From Bacillota bacterium (GTDB lineage: Bacteria > Bacillota > Clostridia > Oscillospirales > Ruminococcaceae): DNA of 64,000 nt. This document shows positions 41,092 to 49,351 of this stretch, piece after piece (position 1 is the first letter of the stretch; every line of letters begins with the position of its first letter). A program made the position numbers and the translations under genes. The notes under the pieces are model-generated. The model searched no databases, was not told the origin of the DNA, and saw only the letters and a program-made list of their open reading frames with translations. The stretch spans positions 62,001-126,000 of the forward strand of contig JAEWGD010000038.1 in NCBI GenBank assembly GCA_023388515.1, written 5' to 3'.

Positions 41092-41835
41092 TTGAGAAAC
41101 TTAAAAGTTATGATGGCTTATAGAGGTACGAATTATCATGGATTTCAAAGGCAGAAGAATGCGATTACTGTTCAGGAGGTAGTTGAAAAGCACGTTTCGA
41201 GTGTGCTTAATGAGGAATTAGAAATTTTCGGATGCTCAAGAACGGATACAGGGGTTCATGCAAATCAATATTGCTTTTCAGTTATGACGAATAGTAATAT
41301 CCCAACGGGGAATTTTATTAGGGGTGTGAATGGGGAGCTACCTCAAGATATTTCGATACTTTCATGTGAGGAAGTAGCACTTGATTTTCATGCAAGGTAC
41401 TCATGTAAAGCGAAGGAATATATTTATAAGATACACAATAGGCAAACTAGAAACCCTTTTACTACTGATTTAGAATACCATTATAGGCGACCGATGGATA
41501 TTGAACTTATGAGAAAAGCTGCACAGTATTTTGTGGGAACACATGATTTTAAGAGTTTTTGTTCAAAAGATTCGGATAAAATTAACACAATAAGAACAAT
41601 ACATAAGTTTGATCTAGAAATTAGTGGTGATTCAATAATTATGCTTGTAAAAGGCGACGGTTTTCTGTATAATATGATTAGGATTATGGTTGGAACACTT
41701 ATATGGGTTAATGAGGGGAAAATAAATATTGATGAGCTTTCGGATATAATTGGAGCAAAGGACAGAAATTACGCTGGCAAAACTGCACAGGCACATGGAT
41801 TATATCTCAATAAGATTTATTATGACGAAGTATGA
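41092..41835 (+). CDS. truA: tRNA pseudouridine(38-40) synthase TruA
   Basis: A 247-residue pseudouridine synthase: YRGTNYHGFQRQKNAITVQE, the catalytic Asp in GCSRTDTGVHANQY, FHARYSCKAKEYIYKI and FLYNMIRIMVGTLI. It modifies the anticodon arm of tRNAs. The TTG start follows GAGGTT. It directly follows ecfT, a linkage common in Firmicutes; the rplM-rpsI pair that often comes next is absent. Confidence 0.95.
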   Translation: MRNLKVMMAYRGTNYHGFQRQKNAITVQEVVEKHVSSVLNEELEIFGCSRTDTGVHANQYCFSVMTNSNIPTGNFIRGVNGELPQDISILSCEEVALDFHARYSCKAKEYIYKIHNRQTRNPFTTDLEYHYRRPMDIELMRKAAQYFVGTHDFKSFCSKDSDKINTIRTIHKFDLEISGDSIIMLVKGDGFLYNMIRIMVGTLIWVNEGKINIDELSDIIGAKDRNYAGKTAQAHGLYLNKIYYDEV

Positions 41836-41919
41836 TTTTTAATTAATTTTTTTAAAATAGGAAAACACAAAATTAAACGTTAAAATTAGTATAGTATTGC
41901 GTCAAACGAGGAGTACATA

Positions 41920-43089
41920 ATGGAAGATAAGGTTAAGGATATAGGTCTTTTGCGACGCAGGAGAAGACGTCGTCATAAGATATTTAAAATGACAGTTTTG
42001 TTAGCTTTAATTGTTGCAGGAATTGGGGCATATACAAATAGTGAGAGATGGATTCCAAAACTTGAGGGGATTGGAACAAAGTATTATAGCATTTCACAGA
42101 GCAAAAAATCTAAGACATCTGGAAACTTTCCACTTATCATTTCTGATGGTGTTAATTATCATGTAGGAAGTATTGATAAGCAACTTGCAATTTTGAGTGA
42201 TGCATACCTCCATATTTACTCGGATAATGGTGAATTAATTGATACAAGACAGCATGCTTACAATAGTGCAGTCTTAGAGAATGCTGGCAAAAAGGCACTT
42301 GTTTATGAGCATGGTGGTAATAGGTTTAGGGTTGAGAGTAAATATAAAACTGTGTATAAGAAAGAAATTGCAGATAATATTTTATTTGCAAGGATTAGCA
42401 AGGATGGCGTTGTTGCTGTTGTAAGTAGCTCTGAAACATATGTTTGCATGCTTACGGTTTATGATGATTCTGGGAAGGAAATATACAGGGTTCAAAGCAT
42501 AGATAAAATTTTTGATTTATCTTTTACGAATGATAGCAAGGGCTGTATTACAGTGACAATAGATGAGGATAATGGAAGAATGGTTTCAAATGTCCACAGC
42601 TTATCATTTAGTGCTGAAACGGCAAAGTGGGTTAGTGAGCAGTTTGATTCGTTTGCTATTAAGTCTTTCTGTACAAGTGAGGGTGGTGCATTTATTTTTG
42701 GGGACACTAAATGTGCATATTTTGATGATAATGGACAGAAAGTATCTGAGTATACCTATAAGGATAAATTGATAGGTTATGATTTTGATGATGGTAAGGT
42801 AGCGATGATATTCCACAATGATCAAAAGCGAAAAAACAGTCTTGTTACTATTAAAGGACCGAATGCAGATGCTACGGAGATTAGTATTGATGAGCAATTA
42901 AAATATGTTAATGTTGCGGGAGATTACGCATATGTAATGACGAATGTAGATATGAAGACATTTAATTTCAGTGGTAAACAGACAAAATCTAAAGACATTT
43001 CTGATACTTATGATAGGTTTTATAAAATGGGGGATTATTTCTTTTTGTTAGGTTATGACAGGATAGATAGACTTGACGTGAGAGATTAA
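41920..43089 (+). CDS. DUF5711-like single-span membrane protein
   Basis: A 389-residue protein with an Arg-rich cytosolic head (LLRRRRRRRHKIFK), one membrane span (MTVLLALIVAGIGAYT) and a long extracytoplasmic region of beta repeats (FPLIISDGVNYHVGSI, KQLAILSDAYLHIYSDNG, LLGYDRIDRLDVRD) consistent with a beta-propeller. This fits the uncharacterised DUF5711 family of Clostridia. GAGGAG precedes the ATG. It sits 19 bp before a CvpA-like gene, so both may belong to one envelope-related unit. Function unknown. Confidence 0.7.
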   Translation: MEDKVKDIGLLRRRRRRRHKIFKMTVLLALIVAGIGAYTNSERWIPKLEGIGTKYYSISQSKKSKTSGNFPLIISDGVNYHVGSIDKQLAILSDAYLHIYSDNGELIDTRQHAYNSAVLENAGKKALVYEHGGNRFRVESKYKTVYKKEIADNILFARISKDGVVAVVSSSETYVCMLTVYDDSGKEIYRVQSIDKIFDLSFTNDSKGCITVTIDEDNGRMVSNVHSLSFSAETAKWVSEQFDSFAIKSFCTSEGGAFIFGDTKCAYFDDNGQKVSEYTYKDKLIGYDFDDGKVAMIFHNDQKRKNSLVTIKGPNADATEISIDEQLKYVNVAGDYAYVMTNVDMKTFNFSGKQTKSKDISDTYDRFYKMGDYFFLLGYDRIDRLDVRD

Positions 43090-43108
43090 AATATAAGGTG
43101 GTTTAAAG

Positions 43109-44023
43109 ATGGGAAGTAGTTTTTGGTGGTTTTTTGATGCAATAGTAATTGCACTTATATGTGGTTTTGTATATAAGAATGCAAAAAAAGGCTTTGTTAA
43201 GTCAATTATGTTAATTGCCTCATATGCAGTTGCAGTTTTGATTGCATTACCGATGAGCAGTTTTGTCAGTAATAAAATATATGATTCATACATAAAGGAT
43301 AAAAGTGTTGAAGCTGTTCAGACAACTGTATCAAATATAAAAATTGAAAAAGAAATTAAAAATATTATTGACCAAAGCAATTTTGGGGTAGAAATTAGCG
43401 AACAGGAAATATCTAACATCCTCAACAGTGCTAGCGATTTAGATGTTGATGAACAGATTATGGGGCTTATAAGAGCTAAAAGTGGTCAAGGGGTTACTGA
43501 TGATGATGGACTCAAGGAAAAGCTTGAAAACAATATAAGTAACCGCATTACAAACAGGCTTGGCGATGAAATACCTAGTTTTGTAGCAAGAAGTGTTGCT
43601 GAAACCACAACTAAAAATAAGACTTTATTTTCAGATACAGTAAAGGTTCTTGGTGGTTCGCCTAGCGAGTCGGCAAATTTTATTGAGGCGAATTATTTAA
43701 GACCAGTAACAGTAAATGTTATAAGAATTATTACTTTTTTTATTTTATTTACGATTTTTAGTATAGTATTTAATATAATTTTAGTTAGGCTAGATAAGAT
43801 AGCTACATCAGCTGGGGTAAGTAAGTATGATGGATTATTAGGGGGCTTAATTGGCTTAGTTGAGGCTGTTATAGTTATAATTTTAGTTGTGTTTTTAGTT
43901 AAGCTTTTGATTACAATCAGTGATGGCACGTTAGTGTTTTTCAATAATGAAACAATTGAAAGGACAAAAATTTTCAGACTGTTCTACAACTTAAAAATAA
44001 TGGGTTACAGTTATCCCGTTTAA
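43109..44023 (+). CDS. CvpA-family membrane protein with large extracytoplasmic insert
   Basis: A 304-residue protein. The first ~50 residues hold two spans with the CvpA pattern (FDAIVIALICGFVYKNAKKGFVKS), then about 140 soluble residues, then two more spans, with KIATSAGVSKYDGLLGGLIGLVEAV between them, the second conserved CvpA motif. CvpA was named for colicin V production but is a general envelope protein. The insert is longer than in E. coli CvpA (162 residues in all) and typical of clostridial members. GGTGG precedes the ATG. Confidence 0.8.
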   Translation: MGSSFWWFFDAIVIALICGFVYKNAKKGFVKSIMLIASYAVAVLIALPMSSFVSNKIYDSYIKDKSVEAVQTTVSNIKIEKEIKNIIDQSNFGVEISEQEISNILNSASDLDVDEQIMGLIRAKSGQGVTDDDGLKEKLENNISNRITNRLGDEIPSFVARSVAETTTKNKTLFSDTVKVLGGSPSESANFIEANYLRPVTVNVIRIITFFILFTIFSIVFNIILVRLDKIATSAGVSKYDGLLGGLIGLVEAVIVIILVVFLVKLLITISDGTLVFFNNETIERTKIFRLFYNLKIMGYSYPV

Positions 44024-44058
44024 ACTATTAATTAAGAAATATCCTGTGATTTTCACAT

Positions 44059-44077
44059 ACAGAAGATTATCTTCTGT
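44059..44077. terminator. Short hairpin in the leader of the ClpE-like gene
   Basis: ACAGAAGA/TCTTCTGT, an 8-bp stem with a TTA loop, followed by AATCTTT. It may weakly terminate the preceding pair or be an mRNA leader hairpin, since it ends 24 bp before the next ATG. Confidence 0.4.
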
Positions 44078-44101
44078 AATCTTTAAAATGGAGGAATTAA
44101 A

Positions 44102-46399
44102 ATGATATTATGCAGTAGATGCAAAAAAAGACCTGCTGTTGTTTTTATTACAGCAGTACAAGGTGAAGAAAAGAAAAATGAAGGACTTTGTATGATTTGT
44201 GCAAGGGACTTAAATATCCCTCAAGTTGCTGATTATATGAGCCAAATGGGCATTACAGATGATGATATAGAACAAATGTCCGAACAGTTGATGGATATTG
44301 AGGATGGGGAGGGATTTGAATTTGGTGGTTCAAATACTCTACCACCGTTTATTCAAAATATGCTTGGTGGAATGGATAAGAATTTTGGCAAGGATGAAAA
44401 AGTCAATTCTGATGATTTTAAAAATGATTATCTAAAGAAAGATAAAAAGCAAGATAAAACCAAGCCTAAAAACAATACACCAAAGGAAAAGCAGTTTAAG
44501 TTTTTGGACAGCTATTGCACAAACCTTAGCCAAAGGGCTAGAGAAGGTAAGCTTGATAATATAATTGGAAGAGATAAGGAAATATCAAGAGTAGTGCAGA
44601 TTTTATCCCGTAGAACAAAGAATAACCCATGCCTTATCGGTGAACCTGGTGTTGGTAAGACAGCTATTGCTGAGGGGATTGCACAGAGGATTGAGTCTGA
44701 AGATGTTCCATTTAATCTTTTAAATAAGAAGATTTATTTGCTTGATTTAACTGCACTTGTTGCTGGAACACAGTTTAGAGGACAGTTTGAAAGCAGAGTT
44801 AAAGGCTTGATTAATGAAGTTAAGGCTGAGGGGAATATTATTCTATTTATTGATGAGGTACATAATCTTATAGGAACAGGCGATTCCGAAGGCTCAATGA
44901 ATGCAGCAAATATTCTAAAGCCTGCATTATCCAGAGGAGAAATACAGGTAATTGGTGCGACAACATTTGTTGAGTACCGTAAGTATATTGAAAAAGACAG
45001 TGCACTTGAAAGGCGTTTCCAGCCTGTTGTTGTTAATGAGTCAACAATTGAGGATACAATTGACGTGCTAAAGGGTATTAAGTGCTATTATGAGGAATAT
45101 CATAAGGTTAAGATTAATGATGAATTGATAAGACTGTGTGCTATATTGTCGGAAAGATATATTACGGACCGTTTTCTTCCTGATAAGGCTATCGACCTTT
45201 TAGACGAAAGCTGTGCTTGTACTAATATAAGAAGTCCTGAGATTGCTGAATACGAACAGGCAACTAGAAAACTTGCAACCCTTATAGAAATGGAGAAAGT
45301 TATTGAGGAACAGGAAGAGCCTGATTATAAATCTCTTGCAGAAATTAAAGCTAATATAATTAGAATTAAAGATACTGTTGCAGAGCTAGAGCCTAAAGTT
45401 AAAAGCATCAATGTTACTGAAAATGATTTAGCAAAGGTTATCGAGCTTTGGACAGGGATACCTGCAAATAAAATAGCAGAAACAGAATTTAATAAGATTG
45501 CAAATTTGGAAGAGAAACTAAAAGAGAATATAATTGGACAGGATGAGGCTATTAAGTTGCTTTCAAACGCTATAAAACGCACAAGGGTACAGCTTTCGAA
45601 GCGTCGCCGTCCTGCATCATTCATCTTTGTTGGACCTACTGGAGTGGGCAAAACAGAGCTTGTAAAGGTGCTTGCAACAGAGATGTTTGATTCAACAGAA
45701 CCATTAATTCGACTTGATATGTCAGAATTTATGGAAAAGCATGCTGTATCAAGGATTATAGGTTCGCCTCCAGGATATGTTGGGTATGACGAGGCAGGGC
45801 AACTTACTGAAAAGGTGAGGAGAAGACCATATTCTGTAATACTTTTTGATGAGATTGAAAAAGCACATCCAGATGTAATGAATATTCTTCTGCAAATTTT
45901 AGATGAGGGTAAAATTACTGACGCACAGGGGAGAACTGTAAGTTTTGAAAATACAGTTATTGTAATGACATCGAATGCTGGTTCAACTGATAAAAGCGTT
46001 GGTGTCGGATTTAACAGGACTATTCAAGAAATTTCATCTGATAAAGCAATGAAAGGCTTGTCTGAATTCCTAAGACCTGAATTCTTGAGTAGAATAGATG
46101 AAGTGGTTGTGTTCAAGCCTTTATCAAAGGAAAGCTATGAAAAAATAGCAGCATTAATGATTGATGAAATGAAAGAACCACTTGCTGAAAAAGATATAAA
46201 AGTTAGCTATGATGATAAGGCACTTGCTAAGATTGCTGATAAATCATTCGATAAAAAGTTTGGTGCGAGGGATATTAGGCGAGTAATTCGTAAGGAAGTT
46301 GAAGATAAGGTTGCTGAAATTATTATAGAAAAAATCGGTGGAATATCCGAAATATTTATAACAGCTGAGGGTGAAGACCTTATTGTAACAGCAAAATAA
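44102..46399 (+). CDS. clpE: ClpE-like AAA+ unfoldase with N-terminal zinc finger
   Basis: A 765-residue Hsp100 protein with a Cys4 zinc finger at the N-terminus (CSRCKKRPA ... GLCMICARD), the mark of ClpE rather than ClpC, which has two N-terminal repeats. D1 has GEPGVGKTAIAEGIAQR and ILFIDEVHNLIGTG; D2 has FVGPTGVGKTELVKVLA and VILFDEIEKAHPDV. A hydrophobic VGVGF loop in D2 is well placed for docking on ClpP. It should unfold substrates for ClpP. GGAGG precedes the ATG. CtsR or CIRCE operators, usual for this gene in Bacillus, were not seen. Confidence 0.88.
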   Translation: MILCSRCKKRPAVVFITAVQGEEKKNEGLCMICARDLNIPQVADYMSQMGITDDDIEQMSEQLMDIEDGEGFEFGGSNTLPPFIQNMLGGMDKNFGKDEKVNSDDFKNDYLKKDKKQDKTKPKNNTPKEKQFKFLDSYCTNLSQRAREGKLDNIIGRDKEISRVVQILSRRTKNNPCLIGEPGVGKTAIAEGIAQRIESEDVPFNLLNKKIYLLDLTALVAGTQFRGQFESRVKGLINEVKAEGNIILFIDEVHNLIGTGDSEGSMNAANILKPALSRGEIQVIGATTFVEYRKYIEKDSALERRFQPVVVNESTIEDTIDVLKGIKCYYEEYHKVKINDELIRLCAILSERYITDRFLPDKAIDLLDESCACTNIRSPEIAEYEQATRKLATLIEMEKVIEEQEEPDYKSLAEIKANIIRIKDTVAELEPKVKSINVTENDLAKVIELWTGIPANKIAETEFNKIANLEEKLKENIIGQDEAIKLLSNAIKRTRVQLSKRRRPASFIFVGPTGVGKTELVKVLATEMFDSTEPLIRLDMSEFMEKHAVSRIIGSPPGYVGYDEAGQLTEKVRRRPYSVILFDEIEKAHPDVMNILLQILDEGKITDAQGRTVSFENTVIVMTSNAGSTDKSVGVGFNRTIQEISSDKAMKGLSEFLRPEFLSRIDEVVVFKPLSKESYEKIAALMIDEMKEPLAEKDIKVSYDDKALAKIADKSFDKKFGARDIRRVIRKEVEDKVAEIIIEKIGGISEIFITAEGEDLIVTAK

Positions 46400-46408
46400 T
46401 ATAAATAA

Positions 46409-46460
46409 GGGAATACTGATGTTAAGCTCAAAGCTTTCATATCAGTATTCCTATTTTTTA
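46409..46460. terminator. Terminator between convergent clpE and apbE
   Basis: GGAATACTGAT/ATCAGTATTCC arms flank a 20-nt loop, with TATTTTTTA on the right and an A-rich left flank, so it can act in both directions. Confidence 0.8.
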
Positions 46461-46468
46461 CAGAACAA

Positions 46469-47515
46469 TTAGTTCATGATATAATCTTCAAAGTTTTCAC
46501 TATACTTTATTGAATCGTCTTGCAACACCCAAACAGCCTCAGTATCGGGAATGTTATTAATATACTCAAGCCCTTCCTCAAAAGGCATATTAAAAACAGT
46601 TGTGGAAAGTGAATCTGCTTTTGCGGAGTCCTCACATATTATAGTTACAGATTTAAAATATTCTGCTGGCATTAAGGTGTGGGTATCAATTATATGGTTG
46701 TACTTTTTGCCATTAACCACATAATATCGTTGATAATCGCCACTTGTAACAAGGGCTTTATTGGTTAGAAGTGTTGTATAGATTATTTTGTTAGAATGCT
46801 CATTATTGGGGTTTTGTATGCCGACATTCCAAGCAGAGCCGTTTTCGTCTTTATTGCCAATTGCATGAATATTCCCTCCAACGCTAACAAGCCCTGAAGT
46901 ATAGCCATTCTCAATAGCAAGCTGACAAACTTTCTCTGTTGCATAGCCTTTTGCAACTGCCCCAACGTCAATGCTCATTTCAGCGTCTGCAAGATACACG
47001 GTTGAAGCTTTTTCGTCGATGATTATGTTATCTATATCAGTATGCTGTTTAGCAGTTTTAAGTTCTTGCATAGTAGGTAGGGAAGCGTGTTTAGGGTTCT
47101 CGATACCATTTTCACGATATTTACGCCAAATTTCAAGAACAGAACCAAATGCAATATTGCATTGTCCATTACTATTTTCATATTCCGATTTCGCAAATTT
47201 GAGTAAATCTATAATTTTTTTATCCACCTTTATAGGTGTAACTCCTGCATTGTCATTTATAGTTTTAAGATTATTTATGTCCTCATAATTATTGTAAATA
47301 TCAAAAAGCTCATGATATTCCTTTAAGCTATTGTAAATAAGATTTGAAAAGCTATCAAATTCTTCTTTGGTTTCCGTATATGCAACAACTTGAGTAACTG
47401 TATCAAAAAGCAAGAAAAATTCAGCCTCATGTCGTTGTTTTTTATTTGCACCACAAGCAACAAAATTAATATTAAATATAATTATAATAAGTATTGAAAG
47501 AATTCTTTTGTTCAA
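46469..47515 (-). CDS. apbE: FAD:protein FMN transferase, lipoprotein (ApbE)
   Basis: A 348-residue extracytoplasmic enzyme that transfers FMN from FAD to a Thr/Ser of acceptor flavoproteins. A lipoprotein signal is present (IIIFNINFVACGANKK, lipobox VACG). The family motifs are DVGAVAKGYATEKV, GLVSVGGNIHAIG, VTSGDYQRYYVVNGKKYNHIIDTHT and the C-terminal ADSLSTTVFNM. The TTG start lies after GAGGTGG. It is last in a three-gene minus-strand unit with a Gx transporter and a NusG-domain-II protein, which suggests an envelope electron-transfer role. Confidence 0.92.
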   Translation of the reverse strand: MNKRILSILIIIIFNINFVACGANKKQRHEAEFFLLFDTVTQVVAYTETKEEFDSFSNLIYNSLKEYHELFDIYNNYEDINNLKTINDNAGVTPIKVDKKIIDLLKFAKSEYENSNGQCNIAFGSVLEIWRKYRENGIENPKHASLPTMQELKTAKQHTDIDNIIIDEKASTVYLADAEMSIDVGAVAKGYATEKVCQLAIENGYTSGLVSVGGNIHAIGNKDENGSAWNVGIQNPNNEHSNKIIYTTLLTNKALVTSGDYQRYYVVNGKKYNHIIDTHTLMPAEYFKSVTIICEDSAKADSLSTTVFNMPFEEGLEYINNIPDTEAVWVLQDDSIKYSENFEDYIMN

Positions 47516-47576
47516 CTATTCCACCTCAAAAATATAAGGAACAGTAATTTACTGCCCCTATTCATTAGCAATCTAA

Positions 47577-48116
47577 CTATTTTAAATCAAGCCGATTAAA
47601 AGCTGGTAAAACAAGCCTTAGCAAAACAGCAGTTAAAGCTCCAGCAACAACTCCTGATATTAACAGCACTGGAATATAAGCTAAAATATAGATACTTGTA
47701 TAAACAATGGAAATTGCAATTAATTGACCTATATTATGAAAAACTGCACCTATTATACTAATAATTAGATAAGAAATTTTCTCTTTGAAAATTAACATAA
47801 ATATTAACATTATGGTTATAGAAAGTACTCCACCCACTAGGCTTAAAAAAGCTGAAACGGGACTTCGTATAATAATCACAAATCCAGCCTTGAGAATGGC
47901 TATCATATACGCTTCCTTTTTTCCTAGAAAGAATAGGGAATACATAACAACGATGTTTGAAAGTCCTATTTTAATGCCTGGAACAGCAATCAGCAACGGT
48001 GGCAAAGAATTTTCAACTAACGAAAGTACAAGGGCAATAGCGAAAAGCAAACCCGTTAAAACCATTCGTTTTGTTTTCTTTAAGTTGGAGGTTTCCAACT
48101 GTTTATTTGTAGCCAT
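47577..48116 (-). CDS. Gx transporter family membrane protein (EetB-like)
   Basis: A 179-residue protein with five to six spans and the Gx/HepS-type motifs SLVENSLPPLLIAVPGIKIGLSN and the Gly/Asn-rich GAVFHNIGQLIA. The family is often annotated as 'heptaprenyl diphosphate synthase component I' but is a small transporter-like membrane protein. The ATG at 48116 (MATNKQ) follows AGAAAGG and lies 10 bp from the preceding stop; the longer frame overlaps that gene. The neighbours suggest redox cofactor or quinone-linked work, and the substrate is unknown. Confidence 0.8.
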   Translation of the reverse strand: MATNKQLETSNLKKTKRMVLTGLLFAIALVLSLVENSLPPLLIAVPGIKIGLSNIVVMYSLFFLGKKEAYMIAILKAGFVIIIRSPVSAFLSLVGGVLSITIMLIFMLIFKEKISYLIISIIGAVFHNIGQLIAISIVYTSIYILAYIPVLLISGVVAGALTAVLLRLVLPAFNRLDLK

Positions 48117-48126
48117 AAAAACCTTT

Positions 48127-48516
48127 CTAACCAGCAACTATGTCAATATCGTCACTACTTCTATTTTTCTTTGGAACTATTTTCAATACTATTTCATTTG
48201 GTAGGCAAGCAGCACTTTCTCCAATAGTATCAAGCCTTCCCGAATAAATACAGACCTTATCGGGACAATTTGACTCTGAAAAGCAGATACTTCCATCGCT
48301 AAACACTTGAAATACTACATTTTTATTTTGAGGTATTGAAAAGGTTTTTTCCTTTACATTAGTTAAATCAACAATTTCTACCAGTTCTGATTTATAATAT
48401 ATTTCAGCCTTTGCTGGCTTATCAAAAAAAATAAATCTGCGTACTAAAAATCCAACAATGCTAATTATTATGACAATCAAAATAATAAATACATCTGTTT
48501 TCTTTGCAAATTTCAA
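48127..48516 (-). CDS. NusG domain II-containing membrane-anchored protein (EetA-like)
   Basis: A 129-residue protein with one N-terminal span (VFIILIVIIISIVGFLVR) and an extracytoplasmic NusG-domain-II fold. The cysteine-bearing core (GSICFSESNCPDKVCIYSG, then ESAACLPNEIVLKI) is the family signature. The TTG start at 48516 lies 8 bp after GGAG; the longer frame's start coincides with the promoter. It is first in the minus-strand unit. In Listeria-type electron transfer loci a protein of this class (EetA) accompanies a Gx-type EetB. Confidence 0.8.
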   Translation of the reverse strand: MKFAKKTDVFIILIVIIISIVGFLVRRFIFFDKPAKAEIYYKSELVEIVDLTNVKEKTFSIPQNKNVVFQVFSDGSICFSESNCPDKVCIYSGRLDTIGESAACLPNEIVLKIVPKKNRSSDDIDIVAG

Positions 48517-48592
48517 AATAACAACTCCATTTATGAAATAATATATGATATTTATAAGCTTTGATTGCAAAATATTTTTATTCAGTATAATT

Positions 48593-48621
48593 AATATAAC
48601 AAATTTCACCGATTTCGTCAA
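48593..48621 (-). promoter_or_regulatory. Promoter of the NusG-II/Gx/apbE unit
   Basis: On the minus strand TTGACG and TATATT are 17 bp apart, about 77 bp before the TTG start at 48516. Confidence 0.65.
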
Positions 48622-48677
48622 TACAATTCAGCAAGTCTGATTAAAACTCAAAAATAATATCTAAGCATAATAATGCA

Positions 48678-48720
48678 AATAAAAAAGCTCTTGAACATCA
48701 TAAATATGTTCAAGAGCTTT
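48678..48720 (-). terminator. Terminator of the tRNA operon
   Basis: A perfect 15-bp stem (AAAGCTCTTGAACAT and its complement) with a 7-nt loop, followed on the minus strand by TTTTTTATTT. Confidence 0.9.
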
Positions 48721-48726
48721 ATGTGG

Positions 48727-48801
48727 GGTGGATAATGGGATTCGAACCCACGGTCTTCAGTGCCACAAACTGACGCGTTAACCAACTACGCTATACCCAC
48801 C
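48727..48801 (-). tRNA. tRNA-His (anticodon GTG)
   Basis: The minus strand folds as a complete cloverleaf: acceptor arms GGTGGGT and ATCCACC, D arm AGTTGGTTAA, anticodon stem TCAGT/ACTGA around TTGTGGC (GTG, His) and T arm GTGGGTTCGAATCCCAT. The extra 5' G opposite C73 is the tRNA-His hallmark. CCA is not encoded directly after it. Confidence 0.95.
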
Positions 48802-48825
48802 GTATACTGTTTTAAAAAAGATTGG

Positions 48826-48899
48826 TGCGCCTTATTGGACTCGAACCAATGGCTTACTGCTTAGAAGGCAGTTACTCTATCCAACTGAGTTAAAGGCGC
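48826..48899 (-). tRNA. tRNA-Arg (anticodon TCT)
   Basis: Minus-strand cloverleaf with acceptor GCGCCTT/AAGGCGC, D arm with AGTTGGATAGAGT, anticodon stem ACTGC/GCAGT around CTTCTAA (TCT, Arg) and T arm TTGGTTCGAGTCCAA. CCA is encoded (48823-48825). Confidence 0.95.
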
Positions 48900-48910
48900 A
48901 TTCATAAATG

Positions 48911-48934
48911 TACCCCCAGAAAAGTTAGGGGGTA
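48911..48934. other. GC-rich hairpin between tRNA-Arg and tRNA-Gly
   Basis: TACCCCC/GGGGGTA, a perfect 7-bp stem with a 10-nt loop, next to a small GCTT/AAGC hairpin. No T tract follows on either side. It may guide processing of the tRNA precursor. Confidence 0.45.
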
Positions 48935-48952
48935 AATGCTTAAAAGCATTGG

Positions 48953-49023
<71 letters not shown>

Positions 49024-49108
49024 AAATTTAATTTGTATGCATGAAAAATTTAATCTGTCAATAGGTCGCTTTAAATCCTTAACTGTATTGTTTTCTTCAA
49101 CGTTATAT

Positions 49109-49137
49109 ATTCTATCACATATCTAAAGGTTTGTCAA
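49109..49137 (-). promoter_or_regulatory. Promoter of the tRNA operon
   Basis: On the minus strand TTGACA and TAGAAT are 17 bp apart, about 85 bp before tRNA-Gly. A second TTGACA follows at 49061-49056, so a further start nearer the tRNA is possible. Confidence 0.7.
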
Positions 49138-49294
49138 TAGTTTATTTAAAAATAATTTTATTTTGTAAATATCAACGTAATTACAGCGTTTATATAAAGT
49201 GAAATTCTTTTATAAGCCTGTTCTTTCTGTTATAATTAGTATTAATATTACAATTAGGCTGGATTTTTTGTTTTGAAAAAGTTAGTTAAAAATC

Positions 49295-49323
49295 TTGTAA
49301 AAAGATATAAGCTATGTTATAAT
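49295..49323 (+). promoter_or_regulatory. Promoter of miaB
   Basis: TTGTAA, a 17-bp spacer and TATAAT, 28 bp before the start codon. Confidence 0.6.
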
Positions 49324-49351
49324 TGAAATATTATAAAGTTGGGAGGATAGT

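Noticed and set aside
44024..44101. CtsR or CIRCE operator before the ClpE-like gene
   Set aside because: Only an ACAGAAGA/TCTTCTGT hairpin is found; neither the CtsR heptad repeats nor the CIRCE dyad is present.
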